Origin: Minisyncoccota bacterium
Lineage (GTDB): Bacteria; Patescibacteriota; Minisyncoccia; Minisyncoccales; CG1-02-41-26
Direction of reading: 5' to 3'
DNA length: 62,352 nt
Assembly (NCBI GenBank): GCA_028712605.1
Contig: JAQTPV010000001.1
Location: forward strand, 1 to 62,352
Positions within the stretch are counted from its first letter, which is position 1. Every line of letters starts with the position of its first letter. Of this stretch, positions 30,938 to 39,664 are shown in pieces. The notes beneath the pieces were generated by a model. The model did not search any database. It had not been told where the DNA came from and saw only the letters and a list, made by a program, of their open reading frames with translations. A program made the translations under genes and the position numbers.

Positions 30938-30966
30938 ATTCTTTAAGATTTTCTGAAAAAAGTCAA
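30938..30966 (-). promoter_or_regulatory. Possible promoter of the small-ORF cluster
   Basis: On the minus strand -35 TTGACT (30966-30961) and -10 AAGAAT (30943-30938) are 17 bp apart. The -10 is weak. It lies about 80 bp before the first small ATG (30859) and close to the divergent nagB promoter. Confidence 0.4.
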
Positions 30967-30995
30967 CCCTCCCATACTGATTTTGGTAATAAATA

Positions 30996-31024
30996 TTGAG
31001 TTTTCGGTCCTTTGGGACTACAAT
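30996..31024 (+). promoter_or_regulatory. Promoter of the NagB/PIG-L gene
   Basis: TTGAGT (30996-31001) and TACAAT (31019-31024) are 17 bp apart. The start of transcription would be about 31031, 22 nt before the ATG at 31053, which has no SD. Confidence 0.65.
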
Positions 31025-31052
31025 AAAAATTGTTTCTTGATACTATTAATTT

Positions 31053-32903
31053 ATGCCCGAGCAAAATAATTTAGAAAAAATACCGATACGAATATTCCCT
31101 AATGAAACAGGCGAGCTTTCCATTGAAATAGCCAAAATCATTGCTCAAAAAATAAAGGAAAATAACCAGGCGGGTGAAAAAACCGTCTTAGGTTTAGCCA
31201 CCGGCCACACCCCCCTGGATGTTTATCGTGAACTGGTTAGGATGCGCCAAGAGGAAGGATTGAGCTTTAAAAACGTTATCACCTTTAACCTGGATGAGTA
31301 CTATGGTGTGCCCCCCGAGGAGCATAGAAGCTACCACCGTTTTATGATGGAAAACCTGTTTAACTATTTAGACATTGAAAAAGAAAATATCCATATCCCC
31401 GATGGCTTAGTCTCTCAAAATCAGATAAGCCAATACTGCGCTGATTATGAAAAGGCCATTGAACAGACTGGGGGCATTGATACCCAAATTTTAGGCATTG
31501 GCCGAGATGGCCACATTGGCTTTAATGAGCCCGGCTCCCCCATGGATTCTAAAACCAGATTGATTACCCTTGATGAAATAACCAGAAAAGATGCCGTTTC
31601 TGATTTCAATGAAATTAAGTTTGTACCCAAACAGGCTTTAACTATGGGGGTAAGCTCCATTTTGTCAGCCAAGCAGATTATTTTAATTGCCCGAGGCGAC
31701 CACAAAGCCAAAATTATTAAAGAAACAGTAGAGGGCCCTGTCGCGGACAAGATAACGGCCTCACATTTGCAAGAGCACCCAAATACCATTATCTTTGCTG
31801 ACCAAGCAGCAGCCTCTGAATTAACCAGAATAAAAACCCCTTGGTTATGCGGCCCAGTGGATTGGGTTGATAAAAAATTAGCCTACGGAGCCATTTGTTA
31901 CCTATCCCAAAAGCTACAAAAACCGTTATCAGAACTTTCAGAAAGTGATTTAAAGGAAAATCAAATGGCAGAGTTGCTAAAAAACCACCAATTACTATCC
32001 TTAACCGAAGAAATCGTAGAGAACCTGAAGGCTAAAATAAAAAGCAAGCAAGATTTACCCACTGAAAAGAAAATCCTTATTTTCGCCCCGCACCCTGACG
32101 ACGACGTAATCTCTCTGGGGGCCACTATTAAAAAATTAATTGATAATAAGAACCAAATAGTTTCTGTTTATATGACCCCAGGCTATACTGCCGTGTTTGA
32201 CTACGCGGTGGAAAATTTCCTTTTACAGCTGGAAAAAATTCATTTGGCTTTTGACTTTGAAGATAAATTTCAAAGTATTCGTGAAAATATCAGGCAATTT
32301 TTGCAAAAGAAAAACGCTTCTCCCTTCGGCTCCTTAGACACCCCCGAGGTTTTAAGGGTCAAAACGGTTATTAGGATGGTGGAAGCGATATCGGCCTGTG
32401 AATTTTTAGGGGTTCAAAAATATGAATTCTTAGAAATGCCGTTTTACAGAACCGGCGGAGCAAAAAAAATGCCCATCAGAGAGGGCGACATCCAAATGGT
32501 TTTCAATGTTTTAAATAAATATCAGCCCGATATTATTTTTGCTGCTGATGATTTAAATGATCCTCATGGCACTCATCGGTTATGTTTATCAGCCATTAAG
32601 CAAGCCTTGGCTCAATATCAAGGGAAGCCCCAGATCTGGTTTTACCGAGGCGCCTGGCAAGAATATCACCCAGGAGAGGCCAATGTTTTTATTCCTCTAA
32701 CCAAAGAGGAAGTGGAAATAAAAAGAAAAAGTATCTTCCGCCATCAGTCACAAAAAGATACTCCTCCCATACCGGGAGCTAGCGATTTGGAGTTTTGGCA
32801 ACGAGCTGAAATACGGAATAAAGCTACGGCCGATCTCCTGAAACTATATGGGATTGGTGATTATGAAGCCGTAGAAGCCTTTAAGGTTAAAGCGGTTGGC
32901 TAA
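31053..32903 (+). CDS. nagB: Glucosamine-6-phosphate deaminase fused to a PIG-L deacetylase-like domain
   Basis: This 616-residue protein has two parts. Residues 1-265 are a NagB isomerase/deaminase domain, with GLATGHTPLDVYREL, NLDEYYG and GIGRDGHIGFNEPGS carrying the active-site residues, converting glucosamine-6-P to fructose-6-P and ammonia. Residues about 340-600 are a PIG-L/LmbE domain with FAPHPDDDVISLG (metal-binding, PHPDD) and DPHGTHRL, which in relatives removes N-acetyl groups. The same fusion is known in Bacteroidetes NagB. Together the parts could process amino sugars, but deacetylation here is unproven. It overlaps the convergent murI stop by 4 bp. Confidence 0.88.
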   Translation: MPEQNNLEKIPIRIFPNETGELSIEIAKIIAQKIKENNQAGEKTVLGLATGHTPLDVYRELVRMRQEEGLSFKNVITFNLDEYYGVPPEEHRSYHRFMMENLFNYLDIEKENIHIPDGLVSQNQISQYCADYEKAIEQTGGIDTQILGIGRDGHIGFNEPGSPMDSKTRLITLDEITRKDAVSDFNEIKFVPKQALTMGVSSILSAKQIILIARGDHKAKIIKETVEGPVADKITASHLQEHPNTIIFADQAAASELTRIKTPWLCGPVDWVDKKLAYGAICYLSQKLQKPLSELSESDLKENQMAELLKNHQLLSLTEEIVENLKAKIKSKQDLPTEKKILIFAPHPDDDVISLGATIKKLIDNKNQIVSVYMTPGYTAVFDYAVENFLLQLEKIHLAFDFEDKFQSIRENIRQFLQKKNASPFGSLDTPEVLRVKTVIRMVEAISACEFLGVQKYEFLEMPFYRTGGAKKMPIREGDIQMVFNVLNKYQPDIIFAADDLNDPHGTHRLCLSAIKQALAQYQGKPQIWFYRGAWQEYHPGEANVFIPLTKEEVEIKRKSIFRHQSQKDTPPIPGASDLEFWQRAEIRNKATADLLKLYGIGDYEAVEAFKVKAVG

Positions 32904-33730
32904 TCCGCAAGTTGGGCTTTTTGCGGCTTAATCGGACCGCCAAAAAAAAGACTCCCGAGGGTTTGGAATTTGCAGGTTAAATCAGTGGTAAAGAACTGGC
33001 GATGACCAGTTTTTTTAATTTGCCCCTCAATTTCTGGGTGCCGTTTAAGATAGAGCGCTAATTTTTCAGCCACCACTCTGCCTTCAGTAATAACTTTAAT
33101 TTTTGGGCCAGCGATCTTTTTGATTTTCTTTTCCAAAAGTCCATAATGAGTGCAGCCCAAGATTAAAGTGTCTATGCTTTGGCCTAAAAGCGGCTTTAAA
33201 TATTTTTTCAGGGCTAAATCGGCCACTACTGAATTATGCTCTCCGGCCTCCACAATCGGCACCAACAAAGGACAGGCTTCCTGGAAAACTTTAACCCTTG
33301 GATTTAATTTTAAGACCTCTCTTTGGAAAGTTAAAGAAGCTACTGTGCCTTCAGTGCCAATAACACCAATCCTAGCGTTTTTAGTTTTTTCCACAGCCTC
33401 TTCAGCTGCTGGGATAACCACTCCCAAAACCCTTCTTAACGGATAGTGTTTTCTCAAATAATCCTGCTGAATTTTCCTTAAGGCCTCTGCAGAAGCGGTA
33501 TTACAAGCTAAGATAACTAAAGGGCAGCCTTGCTGAAACAAAAAATCCACAGCCTGTTCAGTGAATTTCAGAATAACCTCTTGAGATCTTGAGCCATAAG
33601 GGGTTCTGGCAGTATCGCCCAAGTACAAATAATCATATTGAGGCAAGGATTTAACAATCTGTCTTAAAATTTCCAAGCCCCCAAATCCAGAGTCAAAAAC
33701 CCCTATCGGCCCTTTAGCTATTTTGTCCAT
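32900..33730 (-). CDS. murI: Glutamate racemase
   Basis: This 276-residue enzyme makes D-glutamate for peptidoglycan. Motifs are IGVFDSGFGGLEIL (catalytic region), LYLGDTARTPYG, ILACNTASAEAL (first catalytic Cys) and LILGCTHYGLL (second catalytic Cys). The ATG at 33730 is chosen because the family starts a few residues before GVFDSG. It overlaps the folA stop by 17 bp, and its own stop overlaps nagB by 4 bp. It forms an operon with folA and thyA. It shows that the cell builds a peptidoglycan wall. Confidence 0.93.
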   Translation of the reverse strand: MDKIAKGPIGVFDSGFGGLEILRQIVKSLPQYDYLYLGDTARTPYGSRSQEVILKFTEQAVDFLFQQGCPLVILACNTASAEALRKIQQDYLRKHYPLRRVLGVVIPAAEEAVEKTKNARIGVIGTEGTVASLTFQREVLKLNPRVKVFQEACPLLVPIVEAGEHNSVVADLALKKYLKPLLGQSIDTLILGCTHYGLLEKKIKKIAGPKIKVITEGRVVAEKLALYLKRHPEIEGQIKKTGHRQFFTTDLTCKFQTLGSLFFGGPIKPQKAQLAD

Positions 33731-34217
33731 ACTTCTTTCTTTCAAAAACTACAAAGGAATAAGCGTAAGAATTTTTCTCGTCAGCCTTGCGGTCTTCTCT
33801 AAAAATTTCTTGCCAATGATTGTTATCAAATTCAGGGAAAAAAGTGTCTCCCTCAAAATTATGATGCACAAAAGTTAAATACATTTTATCAGCCAGAGGT
33901 AAAAACTGTTTATAAACTGAAGCGCCTCCACCAATCATGACCTCATCAGCTGGTTCGGCTAATTTTAAGGCCGCCTCCAAATCACTGGCCACCAAGCAAC
34001 CATCGGCCCGGTAGCTTGGATTATTGCTTAAAACAATGTTGGTCCTGCCTGGTAAGGCCTTGCCAATAGACTCAAAAGTTCTAGCCCCCATAATGATAGG
34101 CTTGCCTAAACTTACTTTTTTAAAGTATTCAAAATCAGCCGGTAAATGCCAAGGCAAAGCATTATTCTTGCCAATCACCATATTGTCAGCCACAGCAGCG
34201 ATAATAGAAATAATCAT
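33714..34217 (-). CDS. folA: Dihydrofolate reductase
   Basis: This 167-residue enzyme reduces dihydrofolate to tetrahydrofolate with NADPH. ISIIAAVADNMVIGKNNALPWHLPADFEYFKK (its conserved parts: VIGKNNALPWHLP) holds the substrate-binding Asp/Glu region, and GARTFESIGKALPGR and VMIGGGASVYKQFLP are family motifs. Length is normal. It follows thyA by 2 bp, as expected, because thymidylate synthase produces the dihydrofolate that FolA recycles. The operon continues into murI. Confidence 0.95.
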   Translation of the reverse strand: MIISIIAAVADNMVIGKNNALPWHLPADFEYFKKVSLGKPIIMGARTFESIGKALPGRTNIVLSNNPSYRADGCLVASDLEAALKLAEPADEVMIGGGASVYKQFLPLADKMYLTFVHHNFEGDTFFPEFDNNHWQEIFREDRKADEKNSYAYSFVVFERKKYGQNS

Positions 34218-34219
34218 GC

Positions 34220-35044
34220 CTAAACTGCCATTTCCGCTTTAATTGGCGGGTGGCTTTGGTAATCAATTAACTTAATATCGTCCATAGCAAACTTATCAAT
34301 ATCTTTTATTTCGGGATTTAACCATAACTTAGGCGGAGCCAAGGGCACACGGGATAATTGCTCTTTAACCTGCTCAAAATGGTTTAAATAAATATGAGCA
34401 TCCCCTAAAATATGGACAAATTCACCAACCCCCAAACCAACCACTTGAGCTACCATGCTCAAAAGCAATGAATAAGAAGCAATGTTAAACGGCACGCCCA
34501 AAAACATATCACAGCTTCGTTGATACATTAGTAATGAGAGCTTATTATTGGCTACAAAAAAATGATAAAGCAAATGGCAAGGCGGTAAAGCCATCATTTC
34601 CAGCTCTGCTGGATTCCACGCTGAAACCAGTGAACGAGTGTCATAGGGATTATTTTTAATATTCTCAATAGCCTTTTTAAGTTGATCAATTGGTTGATCA
34701 GTGTAGGGCGATTTCCAGCTTCGCCACTGAACACCATATACCCTGCCCAAGTCTCCTTCAAACTCGGCTTTAGGTTTCCAATAGGGAGCCTCGGCATTAG
34801 CATCCCAAATATGACAACCCATCTCTTGAAGCTTTTTATTATCGCTACTACCCATCAAAAACCACAATAGCTCTGCCTTCACAGCGTTAAAGGCCAATTT
34901 TTTGGTGGTTACAGCTGGGAAACCTTCAGCTAAATTAAAACGCATCGGCACGCCAAAAATTGCCCTTCTACCCACCCCTGTCCTATCAGGCCTGTCTACT
35001 CCATTATTCAAAACATATTGCAACGCTTCTAAATATTGTTTCAT
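34220..35044 (-). CDS. thyA: Thymidylate synthase
   Basis: This 274-residue enzyme methylates dUMP to dTMP using methylene-tetrahydrofolate. It has GVDRPDRTGVGRRAIFG, the catalytic cysteine in LPPCHLLYHF, the RSCDMFLGVPFNIASYS block and HILGDAHIYLNH. Length is slightly above the E. coli protein. It is the first gene of the thyA-folA-murI operon, with a TATAAT -10 box at 35060-35065 upstream. The pair thyA/folA implies that folate cycling is retained, though no folate synthesis genes are seen here. Confidence 0.96.
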   Translation of the reverse strand: MKQYLEALQYVLNNGVDRPDRTGVGRRAIFGVPMRFNLAEGFPAVTTKKLAFNAVKAELLWFLMGSSDNKKLQEMGCHIWDANAEAPYWKPKAEFEGDLGRVYGVQWRSWKSPYTDQPIDQLKKAIENIKNNPYDTRSLVSAWNPAELEMMALPPCHLLYHFFVANNKLSLLMYQRSCDMFLGVPFNIASYSLLLSMVAQVVGLGVGEFVHILGDAHIYLNHFEQVKEQLSRVPLAPPKLWLNPEIKDIDKFAMDDIKLIDYQSHPPIKAEMAV

Positions 35045-35182
35045 ATTTTATCTGGGTTGATTATACCACAAAACAAGAGTCCTCAAAAATAGTTGCAAAA
35101 AACAGAAACAGCGCTAATAATTAAACTGGCTAAACAATGTTCTCATTATTAAATTTTATATAGAAACAGGAGGAAGCTAGCA

Positions 35183-35626
35183 ATGGACAACAAACCGCCG
35201 GCTACTGGAGAAAAGATAACCGCTTTCTTATTTTTTGTTATTTCTTCTTGCGTCATTTTGTTATTTCTATATTACTCTGTCAAACCTTTACTACCTCCCA
35301 AGCAACCAACTATCATCGTGGAGGTAGTTGAAGTAACAATAACCCCAGTGCCTAGAGATGTATTCAGGGATTCCATAACCCTGAAGAATGAAATCTCCAG
35401 GGTATTTGACGGCTTATATGATGGAGATTGTGGGTCATACATGGGTTACCTAATTGTTAATGGGTTTAAACAAAATCTATTAACAAAGCAGGAAACTTTT
35501 GAATATATTCAAAAGCTGGAGAATCAATCGTCAATTAGGGAAAGCTGGTGGATTACAAAAGAAGTAAAAGAACTCCAAAAATCCCTGGACAGTACGTCCA
35601 GGGATTTCTCTATTCTTAATAATTAA
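35183..35626 (+). CDS. Hypothetical single-TM protein with strong SD
   Basis: The ATG at 35183 is preceded by AGGAGG ten nt upstream, a strong SD. The 147-residue product has one transmembrane helix (about residues 12-32), then a Pro-rich VEVVEVTITPVPRD linker and a helical extracytoplasmic or cytoplasmic domain with one cysteine (GDCGSYMGYLI). No family is recognised. The last codons overlap a perfect hairpin (35579-35607) followed by a T-rich run, so the transcript ends within or at the end of the gene. The stop overlaps that of the convergent glmU-like gene by 4 bp. Confidence 0.6.
   Translation: MDNKPPATGEKITAFLFFVISSCVILLFLYYSVKPLLPPKQPTIIVEVVEVTITPVPRDVFRDSITLKNEISRVFDGLYDGDCGSYMGYLIVNGFKQNLLTKQETFEYIQKLENQSSIRESWWITKEVKELQKSLDSTSRDFSILNN
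35579..35607 (+). terminator. Terminator overlapping the end of the SD-led gene
   Basis: AAATCCCTGGAC/GTCCAGGGATTT (35579-35590 with 35596-35607) makes a 12-bp perfect hairpin with a 5-nt loop; T-rich sequence follows (CTCTATTCTTAAT). It lies over the last 15 codons of the gene ending at 35626. Confidence 0.6.
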
Positions 35627-36399
35627 TGAATGATTTTATGGAACTTCTCCACCTCGTCCAGTTGTTCTTTCGTATTAATTCCCATTCCTTCAATGGCGTG
35701 ATTAATTTCAATGGAATCAATCTTTTTGCCCTGGTCAGCAGCCAGCTTCATCATATCAGTTAAGTAGTACTCTTTGGCGTTATTATTATTGTCCAACCTG
35801 CTGATATTATCCCATAACCAATCGGCCTTAAAACAATAATACCCCAAATTAACTTCTCTAGTGGCTTTTTGTTCGTCTGTGGCGTCTTTAAATTCTACTG
35901 TGCCAACAATTTTTTGATCATCGTTCCTAATGATGCGGCCATAATTATAAAAAACGCTATACGGACCATCATAATTAGGCACCGTAAAAGTGGCCATACA
36001 TAAAGCCGTGTCCTCATCACTATTCTCAAAACACTCTATCAATTCTCTCAAGGTCTTTTCAGCCACAAAAGGATGGTCGCCATATAAAACCAAAATGCCG
36101 CCAAACCCCATAGCCCCAAGGTCATCCTTAGCCTGGGCCACGGCATGACCAGTGCCTAGTTGTTCCCGCTGCCAAACATAATGGCATTGATGGCCAGTAG
36201 CTTCAATAACCTTCTCGCCTTGATAGCCAATAATTAAAGTAGGCTTGGGACATACCTTAATAACCGTTTCTAAAAGATGCAAAATAATGGGCTTGTCCTC
36301 CAGTAAATGCAAAACCTTAGGATATTCTGAATTCATCCTGGAGCCCTTGCCACCAGCTAAAATAACCACCTGCACTTTGTTTTTGTTTTCTTGAACCAT
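35623..36399 (-). CDS. Nucleotidyltransferase, GlmU pyrophosphorylase-like, without acetyltransferase domain
   Basis: This 258-residue protein has the sugar-nucleotidyltransferase fold. Motifs are VILAGGKGSRMNSEYPKVL (nucleotide loop), REQLGTGHAVAQA (typical of GlmU uracil/phosphate contacts) and VLYGDHPF. It ends before the left-handed beta-helix acetyltransferase domain that bacterial GlmU has, so only the UDP-GlcNAc pyrophosphorylase step is likely. UDP-GlcNAc is needed for peptidoglycan. A TATAAT-like box lies just upstream. The gene is alone in its transcription unit. Confidence 0.85.
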   Translation of the reverse strand: MVQENKNKVQVVILAGGKGSRMNSEYPKVLHLLEDKPIILHLLETVIKVCPKPTLIIGYQGEKVIEATGHQCHYVWQREQLGTGHAVAQAKDDLGAMGFGGILVLYGDHPFVAEKTLRELIECFENSDEDTALCMATFTVPNYDGPYSVFYNYGRIIRNDDQKIVGTVEFKDATDEQKATREVNLGYYCFKADWLWDNISRLDNNNNAKEYYLTDMMKLAADQGKKIDSIEINHAIEGMGINTKEQLDEVEKFHKIIH

Positions 36400-36422
36400 T
36401 GTTTTTTATTATACAGATTCTG

Positions 36423-36464
36423 AAAAAAAAGAAAACGCCCCAGGCCACTTAGGGCCCAAGGGCG
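36423..36464 (-). terminator. Terminator of the coiled-coil gene
   Basis: On the minus strand CGCCC and GGGCC pair with GGCC and GGGCG (36464-36436) and are followed by a long T/C run (36435-36423). It lies 20 bp after the stop at 36484. Confidence 0.75.
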
Positions 36465-36483
36465 AAGTAAGGAATGATTAAAA

Positions 36484-37296
36484 TTATTCACTTGGAGCAG
36501 TGGTAGTGGGAGACGTTGAGGTAGCTGGGTTTTCAGGGAAAGCAGCCTTTAATTCCTTTCTGGCTTTTTCCATAGCAGCCTGAAAATCCTGAAGTGCTTT
36601 CTCAATGGCCTTCCTTTTAGCCTCCACTAAGGAGTTAACCGTATCAGCCTTCTTTTCTATTTTATCCCTTAATGCCTTATAACTATCCCGAGCTGACTTT
36701 AATTGCTGCCTAACGTTACTAAGAATGGTCTTTTGATTGGCATTAGCCTCGCAATTAGTCTTGGCTTCGTCATAAGCAGCCACCACCTGTTGCTGAAAAG
36801 CCTTAATGGCATCGTTAACAGACTTTTTGCGGCTTTGTAAGGCCTCGTCCATTCCTTTCCTGAAATCAGCCACTGCGGTGTCCACTTTCGCTTGCCTATC
36901 AGCAATGGCCTTGCTAACAGCCGCTCTAAACTGCACTACGGCCTGCTTTTGGGCATCGGTTTGAGCCCTTTCTTCTAATTTTGTAAATTGATCTAACCTA
37001 TTCTCTGCCCATTGGGACCGATGTTCAGCTCTTCGTTGGTCAATTGTTTGGCGATGGTCAGCAAGAGCTTGTAAAGTTTGCGTTCTTTTTTGATCTAGTT
37101 GCTGCTCTCTTTCAACTGTATTTTGAGTAAAACGATCGGCCGCTTGAACTAATTTTTCGCAAAAAACCTGACCAAGAGCTGAAGTGGTTGCTTCGCTATC
37201 TTGCGGGATTACTCTGGCTGCAACCGGTAACAACGGCAAAACCAAAGCCACTAACGTTATTAAACTAAAAATTGATAATATTTTTTTATAATCCAT
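36484..37296 (-). CDS. Hypothetical secreted or anchored coiled-coil protein
   Basis: This 270-residue protein starts at ATG 37296 with a basic MDYKK and a hydrophobic segment (about residues 6-27) that looks like a signal peptide. The rest is a nearly continuous charged helix with Gln/Arg/Lys/Glu heptads (REQQLDQKRTQTLQALADHR...), then a Pro/Ser/Thr tail. It contains a single cysteine pair region (VFCEKLV, TNCEANA). It is predicted to be a long coiled coil outside the membrane. No family is recognised. It overlaps the upstream gene by 11 bp. Confidence 0.6.
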   Translation of the reverse strand: MDYKKILSIFSLITLVALVLPLLPVAARVIPQDSEATTSALGQVFCEKLVQAADRFTQNTVEREQQLDQKRTQTLQALADHRQTIDQRRAEHRSQWAENRLDQFTKLEERAQTDAQKQAVVQFRAAVSKAIADRQAKVDTAVADFRKGMDEALQSRKKSVNDAIKAFQQQVVAAYDEAKTNCEANANQKTILSNVRQQLKSARDSYKALRDKIEKKADTVNSLVEAKRKAIEKALQDFQAAMEKARKELKAAFPENPATSTSPTTTAPSE

Positions 37297-37627
37297 CTTC
37301 GGCAGTGCTTTGACCAATATCGCCAATGACCTCACTATCAGAAGTAACGAAACTGGTATCAATATTCTCTTCAGCTAAAATGTTATTTTCAGAGTTCACT
37401 TCTTGCAAAAAAGCGGAAACAACATCGTCAATGTTGCCGGTGGGTTCAGGCAGATTTAAAGCATTCTGGGAAGAAGCTGATTCTTGAGATGGCTCGGCTG
37501 GTTGCGGAGCTGGCTGATAAACAGCTTCCTGCACACTCTTCTTGTTTATGGAATCATAAACTACTGCCCCCACCAAACCACAACCCAATAACACAATCAC
37601 AGCAATCGTTATAATTTTAGAAGTCAT
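37286..37627 (-). CDS. Hypothetical single-TM protein
   Basis: This 113-residue protein has an N-terminal hydrophobic helix (MTSKIITIAVIVLLGCGLVGAVVY) followed by a low-complexity Pro/Gln/Ser/Glu tail. The Cys in LLGCGLV could be a lipobox, but Leu-Gly-Cys with a following Gly and no clear signal end makes simple membrane anchoring more likely. The tail is acidic and disordered. No family is recognised. It overlaps the coiled-coil gene downstream by 11 bp, so both are made from one mRNA and may assemble at the surface. Confidence 0.55.
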   Translation of the reverse strand: MTSKIITIAVIVLLGCGLVGAVVYDSINKKSVQEAVYQPAPQPAEPSQESASSQNALNLPEPTGNIDDVVSAFLQEVNSENNILAEENIDTSFVTSDSEVIGDIGQSTAEDGL

Positions 37628-37682
37628 GGAAATTAGTCTTTAATTTAAGCGACCTTTATATTATTAGTTATATCTTAATTCT

Positions 37683-38216
37683 TTAATTAATCTTGAGCAA
37701 CTCAACCTCAAAAATCAAGGTGGCATTTGGCGGGATAACACCACCAGCCCCCTTTGGACCATAGCCTAAGGCCGGAGGAATAGTTAATTTTCTTTTCTCC
37801 CCTACCTTCATCCCTAAAATCCCTTGCTCCCAGCCAGCAATCACCTGACCCTGTCCTAAAACAAACTCAAAGGGTTGGCCTCTGTCTAAACTTGAATCAA
37901 ACTTAGTGCCATCAGTTAGGGTGCCGGTATATTGAACACTAACTTTATCACCAACCTTAACTGCTGTACCCGTGCCTTCTTTTAGGGTTTCTATTTTTAG
38001 CCCGGAGTTCTTGGTATTATTATTGCTTTCGTTATTACTATTTTCTGACATATTATTGGTTTGATTATTATTAATGGAATCACCTATTGGTAGCTGGCTA
38101 TCAAGGCTTAAGTCTTTTCTTGCTCCCTCGGTTTTGTCCCACCAGACTTTCTGGACCACACCAGCTGCAACAATCACTAAAATAGCGCTAAGTAAAAAAA
38201 TGTGTCTTTTTCCCAT
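37683..38216 (-). CDS. Membrane-anchored FKBP-type peptidyl-prolyl isomerase
   Basis: This 177-residue protein has an N-terminal membrane helix (about residues 6-24), an Asn-rich linker (NNNQTNN...NESNNNTKN), and a C-terminal FKBP domain. The FKBP part shows VQYTGTLTDGTKFDSSLDRGQPFEFVLG, VIAGWEQGILGMKVGEKRKLTIPP and ALGYG, matching the active-site pattern of FkpA/FkbP. It accelerates prolyl isomerisation in secreted proteins. The poly-Asn linker is unusual and similar in style to that in the copper fusion protein. Its stop lies 52 bp from the TM gene downstream. Confidence 0.9.
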   Translation of the reverse strand: MGKRHIFLLSAILVIVAAGVVQKVWWDKTEGARKDLSLDSQLPIGDSINNNQTNNMSENSNNESNNNTKNSGLKIETLKEGTGTAVKVGDKVSVQYTGTLTDGTKFDSSLDRGQPFEFVLGQGQVIAGWEQGILGMKVGEKRKLTIPPALGYGPKGAGGVIPPNATLIFEVELLKIN

Positions 38217-38225
38217 AAACGTAAG

Positions 38226-38831
38226 CTAGGCGGCAAAAACAGCTGCAGCTACCACTGTAGTCCACAGACCATCTTTTTGGCCTTGAGCTGACTGACAAAC
38301 ATTATTGGTTTTAAAAATTTTACCACTGGCCTGGTAAATCTGTTTTCTTTCGTCCCAAGCTGTATTGGGGTCAAACTCAATCCCCAAGGTGGTGGCCAAC
38401 ATAGTGGCCGCTAAGTCTTCAGCATAATCGCCGGCCTTTCTGGCTGTTTCGCCATAGGAATGATGTTCAGATAAATACCCATAGCCTGACTGATCCTTGG
38501 GTAAAGCTAAACCGATAGCTGCTGACAATAAACGATTCGGCTCGTTAGTATCCATTCTGGCTGAAACCACAAAAGTAATCTGCCCGGGCTGTAACAATTT
38601 CTTACCAACACTTGGCGGTACCATTTTGCAATTAGGCGGGAAGATACTAGAAACGCCAACCAAGTTGCACTTTTCAATGCCCGCCTTTCTAAGGGCCATT
38701 TCAAAAGAAGCTAAGCGGTCCTTATGAACACCCGCCCCCTTAGTAAAGAACATTTTAGAAGGTACAAAACTACCCATATGTAGTTGTGGAAGAACCAAAT
38801 TATCAGCCCAAAAATTTTTTTGGTTAGACAT
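38226..38831 (-). CDS. Pyruvoyl-dependent arginine decarboxylase
   Basis: This 201-residue proenzyme belongs to the PvlArgDC family, which decarboxylates arginine to agmatine for polyamine synthesis. It self-cleaves at a Ser-Ser bond in the conserved GVSSIFPPNC segment (about residue 62), and the new N-terminal Ser becomes the pyruvoyl cofactor. Other matching parts are FVPSKMFFTKGAG, FVVSARMDTNEPNRLLSAAIGLALP and GYLSEHHSYGETARKAGDYAE. Length is normal. It lies 9 bp upstream of the FKBP gene, with which it may share an mRNA. No agmatine-processing enzyme is in the window. Confidence 0.88.
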   Translation of the reverse strand: MSNQKNFWADNLVLPQLHMGSFVPSKMFFTKGAGVHKDRLASFEMALRKAGIEKCNLVGVSSIFPPNCKMVPPSVGKKLLQPGQITFVVSARMDTNEPNRLLSAAIGLALPKDQSGYGYLSEHHSYGETARKAGDYAEDLAATMLATTLGIEFDPNTAWDERKQIYQASGKIFKTNNVCQSAQGQKDGLWTTVVAAAVFAA

Positions 38832-38866
38832 TTAAGGTTCTTGTACTGCGATGTAATCTATTGTAA

Positions 38867-39664
38867 CTATTTTACGAAGCAACACAATAGATACCTCCAT
38901 TTACCAAATTGATCGCGAAAAAAATGGTAACCCTTACAGCCACGCCGCTCCAAAAATCGCTTAATGGCTCTTTTTTGTAACGAATCAAATTCTAAATATA
39001 TAACGCCGTCATCAGCTAAAAATTGCTTAGCCTGCTGCAAAAATTTTTTAATATAAAAAAGCCCTTTATCTTTGGCAAACAAGGCTTTTTGAGGCTCAAA
39101 GTTTAAGGCTGACTTTTGCACTTTGCTCTTTTCCCCTTGAGCAATATAGGGTGGGTTAGCAAAGATACAGTCATACTGGCCTTTCACTTTTTCAAAAACA
39201 TCGGATTTAATAACTTTATATCTCTTTTTGTCTATTTTGTTCAGTTTTAGGTTAAGCCTAATCTGTTTTAAGGCATTATCGTCAATATCCACAAAATCGC
39301 AGTGGCTTTTTTTAAGATGCTTTAACGCTGCGATACCGACACAACCAGACCCAGCAAAGATATCCAAGCACTTAAAAACGAGTGGGGATTTCAGTTTGTG
39401 GGCATCTGCTATCTTCCCGATCACGGAGCCTACCCAAAACTCTGTTTCAGCCCTGGGGATAAGAGGCCTATATCGCAAGTCAATTTTGCAACCCAAGAAC
39501 TTTTTATAGCCTATCACATAATCCACCGGCTCTCCCCCCTGAAGCCTTGCGATATCTTTTTTAGCCTCCTTGGTAATTGTGCCATTGTATCTCTCATTCA
39601 ACAACCAAGTTATTTCTTGGCTAATAACAGAGATTTTCTCTGGCCCATGGTTCAAAATTCTCAT
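38867..39664 (-). CDS. prmC: Release-factor glutamine methyltransferase PrmC
   Basis: This 265-residue SAM-dependent enzyme methylates the GGQ glutamine of peptide release factors. It has the N-terminal helical substrate domain with YVIGYKKFLGCKIDL, LIPRAETEFWV, the SAM loop DIFAGSGCVGIAAL and the catalytic NPPY motif. Length is normal for the HemK family. The ATG at 39664 is chosen because it begins the helical domain; the gene then overlaps the upstream HAD gene by 44 bp. No prfA is adjacent, although prmC often follows it. Confidence 0.88.
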   Translation of the reverse strand: MRILNHGPEKISVISQEITWLLNERYNGTITKEAKKDIARLQGGEPVDYVIGYKKFLGCKIDLRYRPLIPRAETEFWVGSVIGKIADAHKLKSPLVFKCLDIFAGSGCVGIAALKHLKKSHCDFVDIDDNALKQIRLNLKLNKIDKKRYKVIKSDVFEKVKGQYDCIFANPPYIAQGEKSKVQKSALNFEPQKALFAKDKGLFYIKKFLQQAKQFLADDGVIYLEFDSLQKRAIKRFLERRGCKGYHFFRDQFGKWRYLLCCFVK

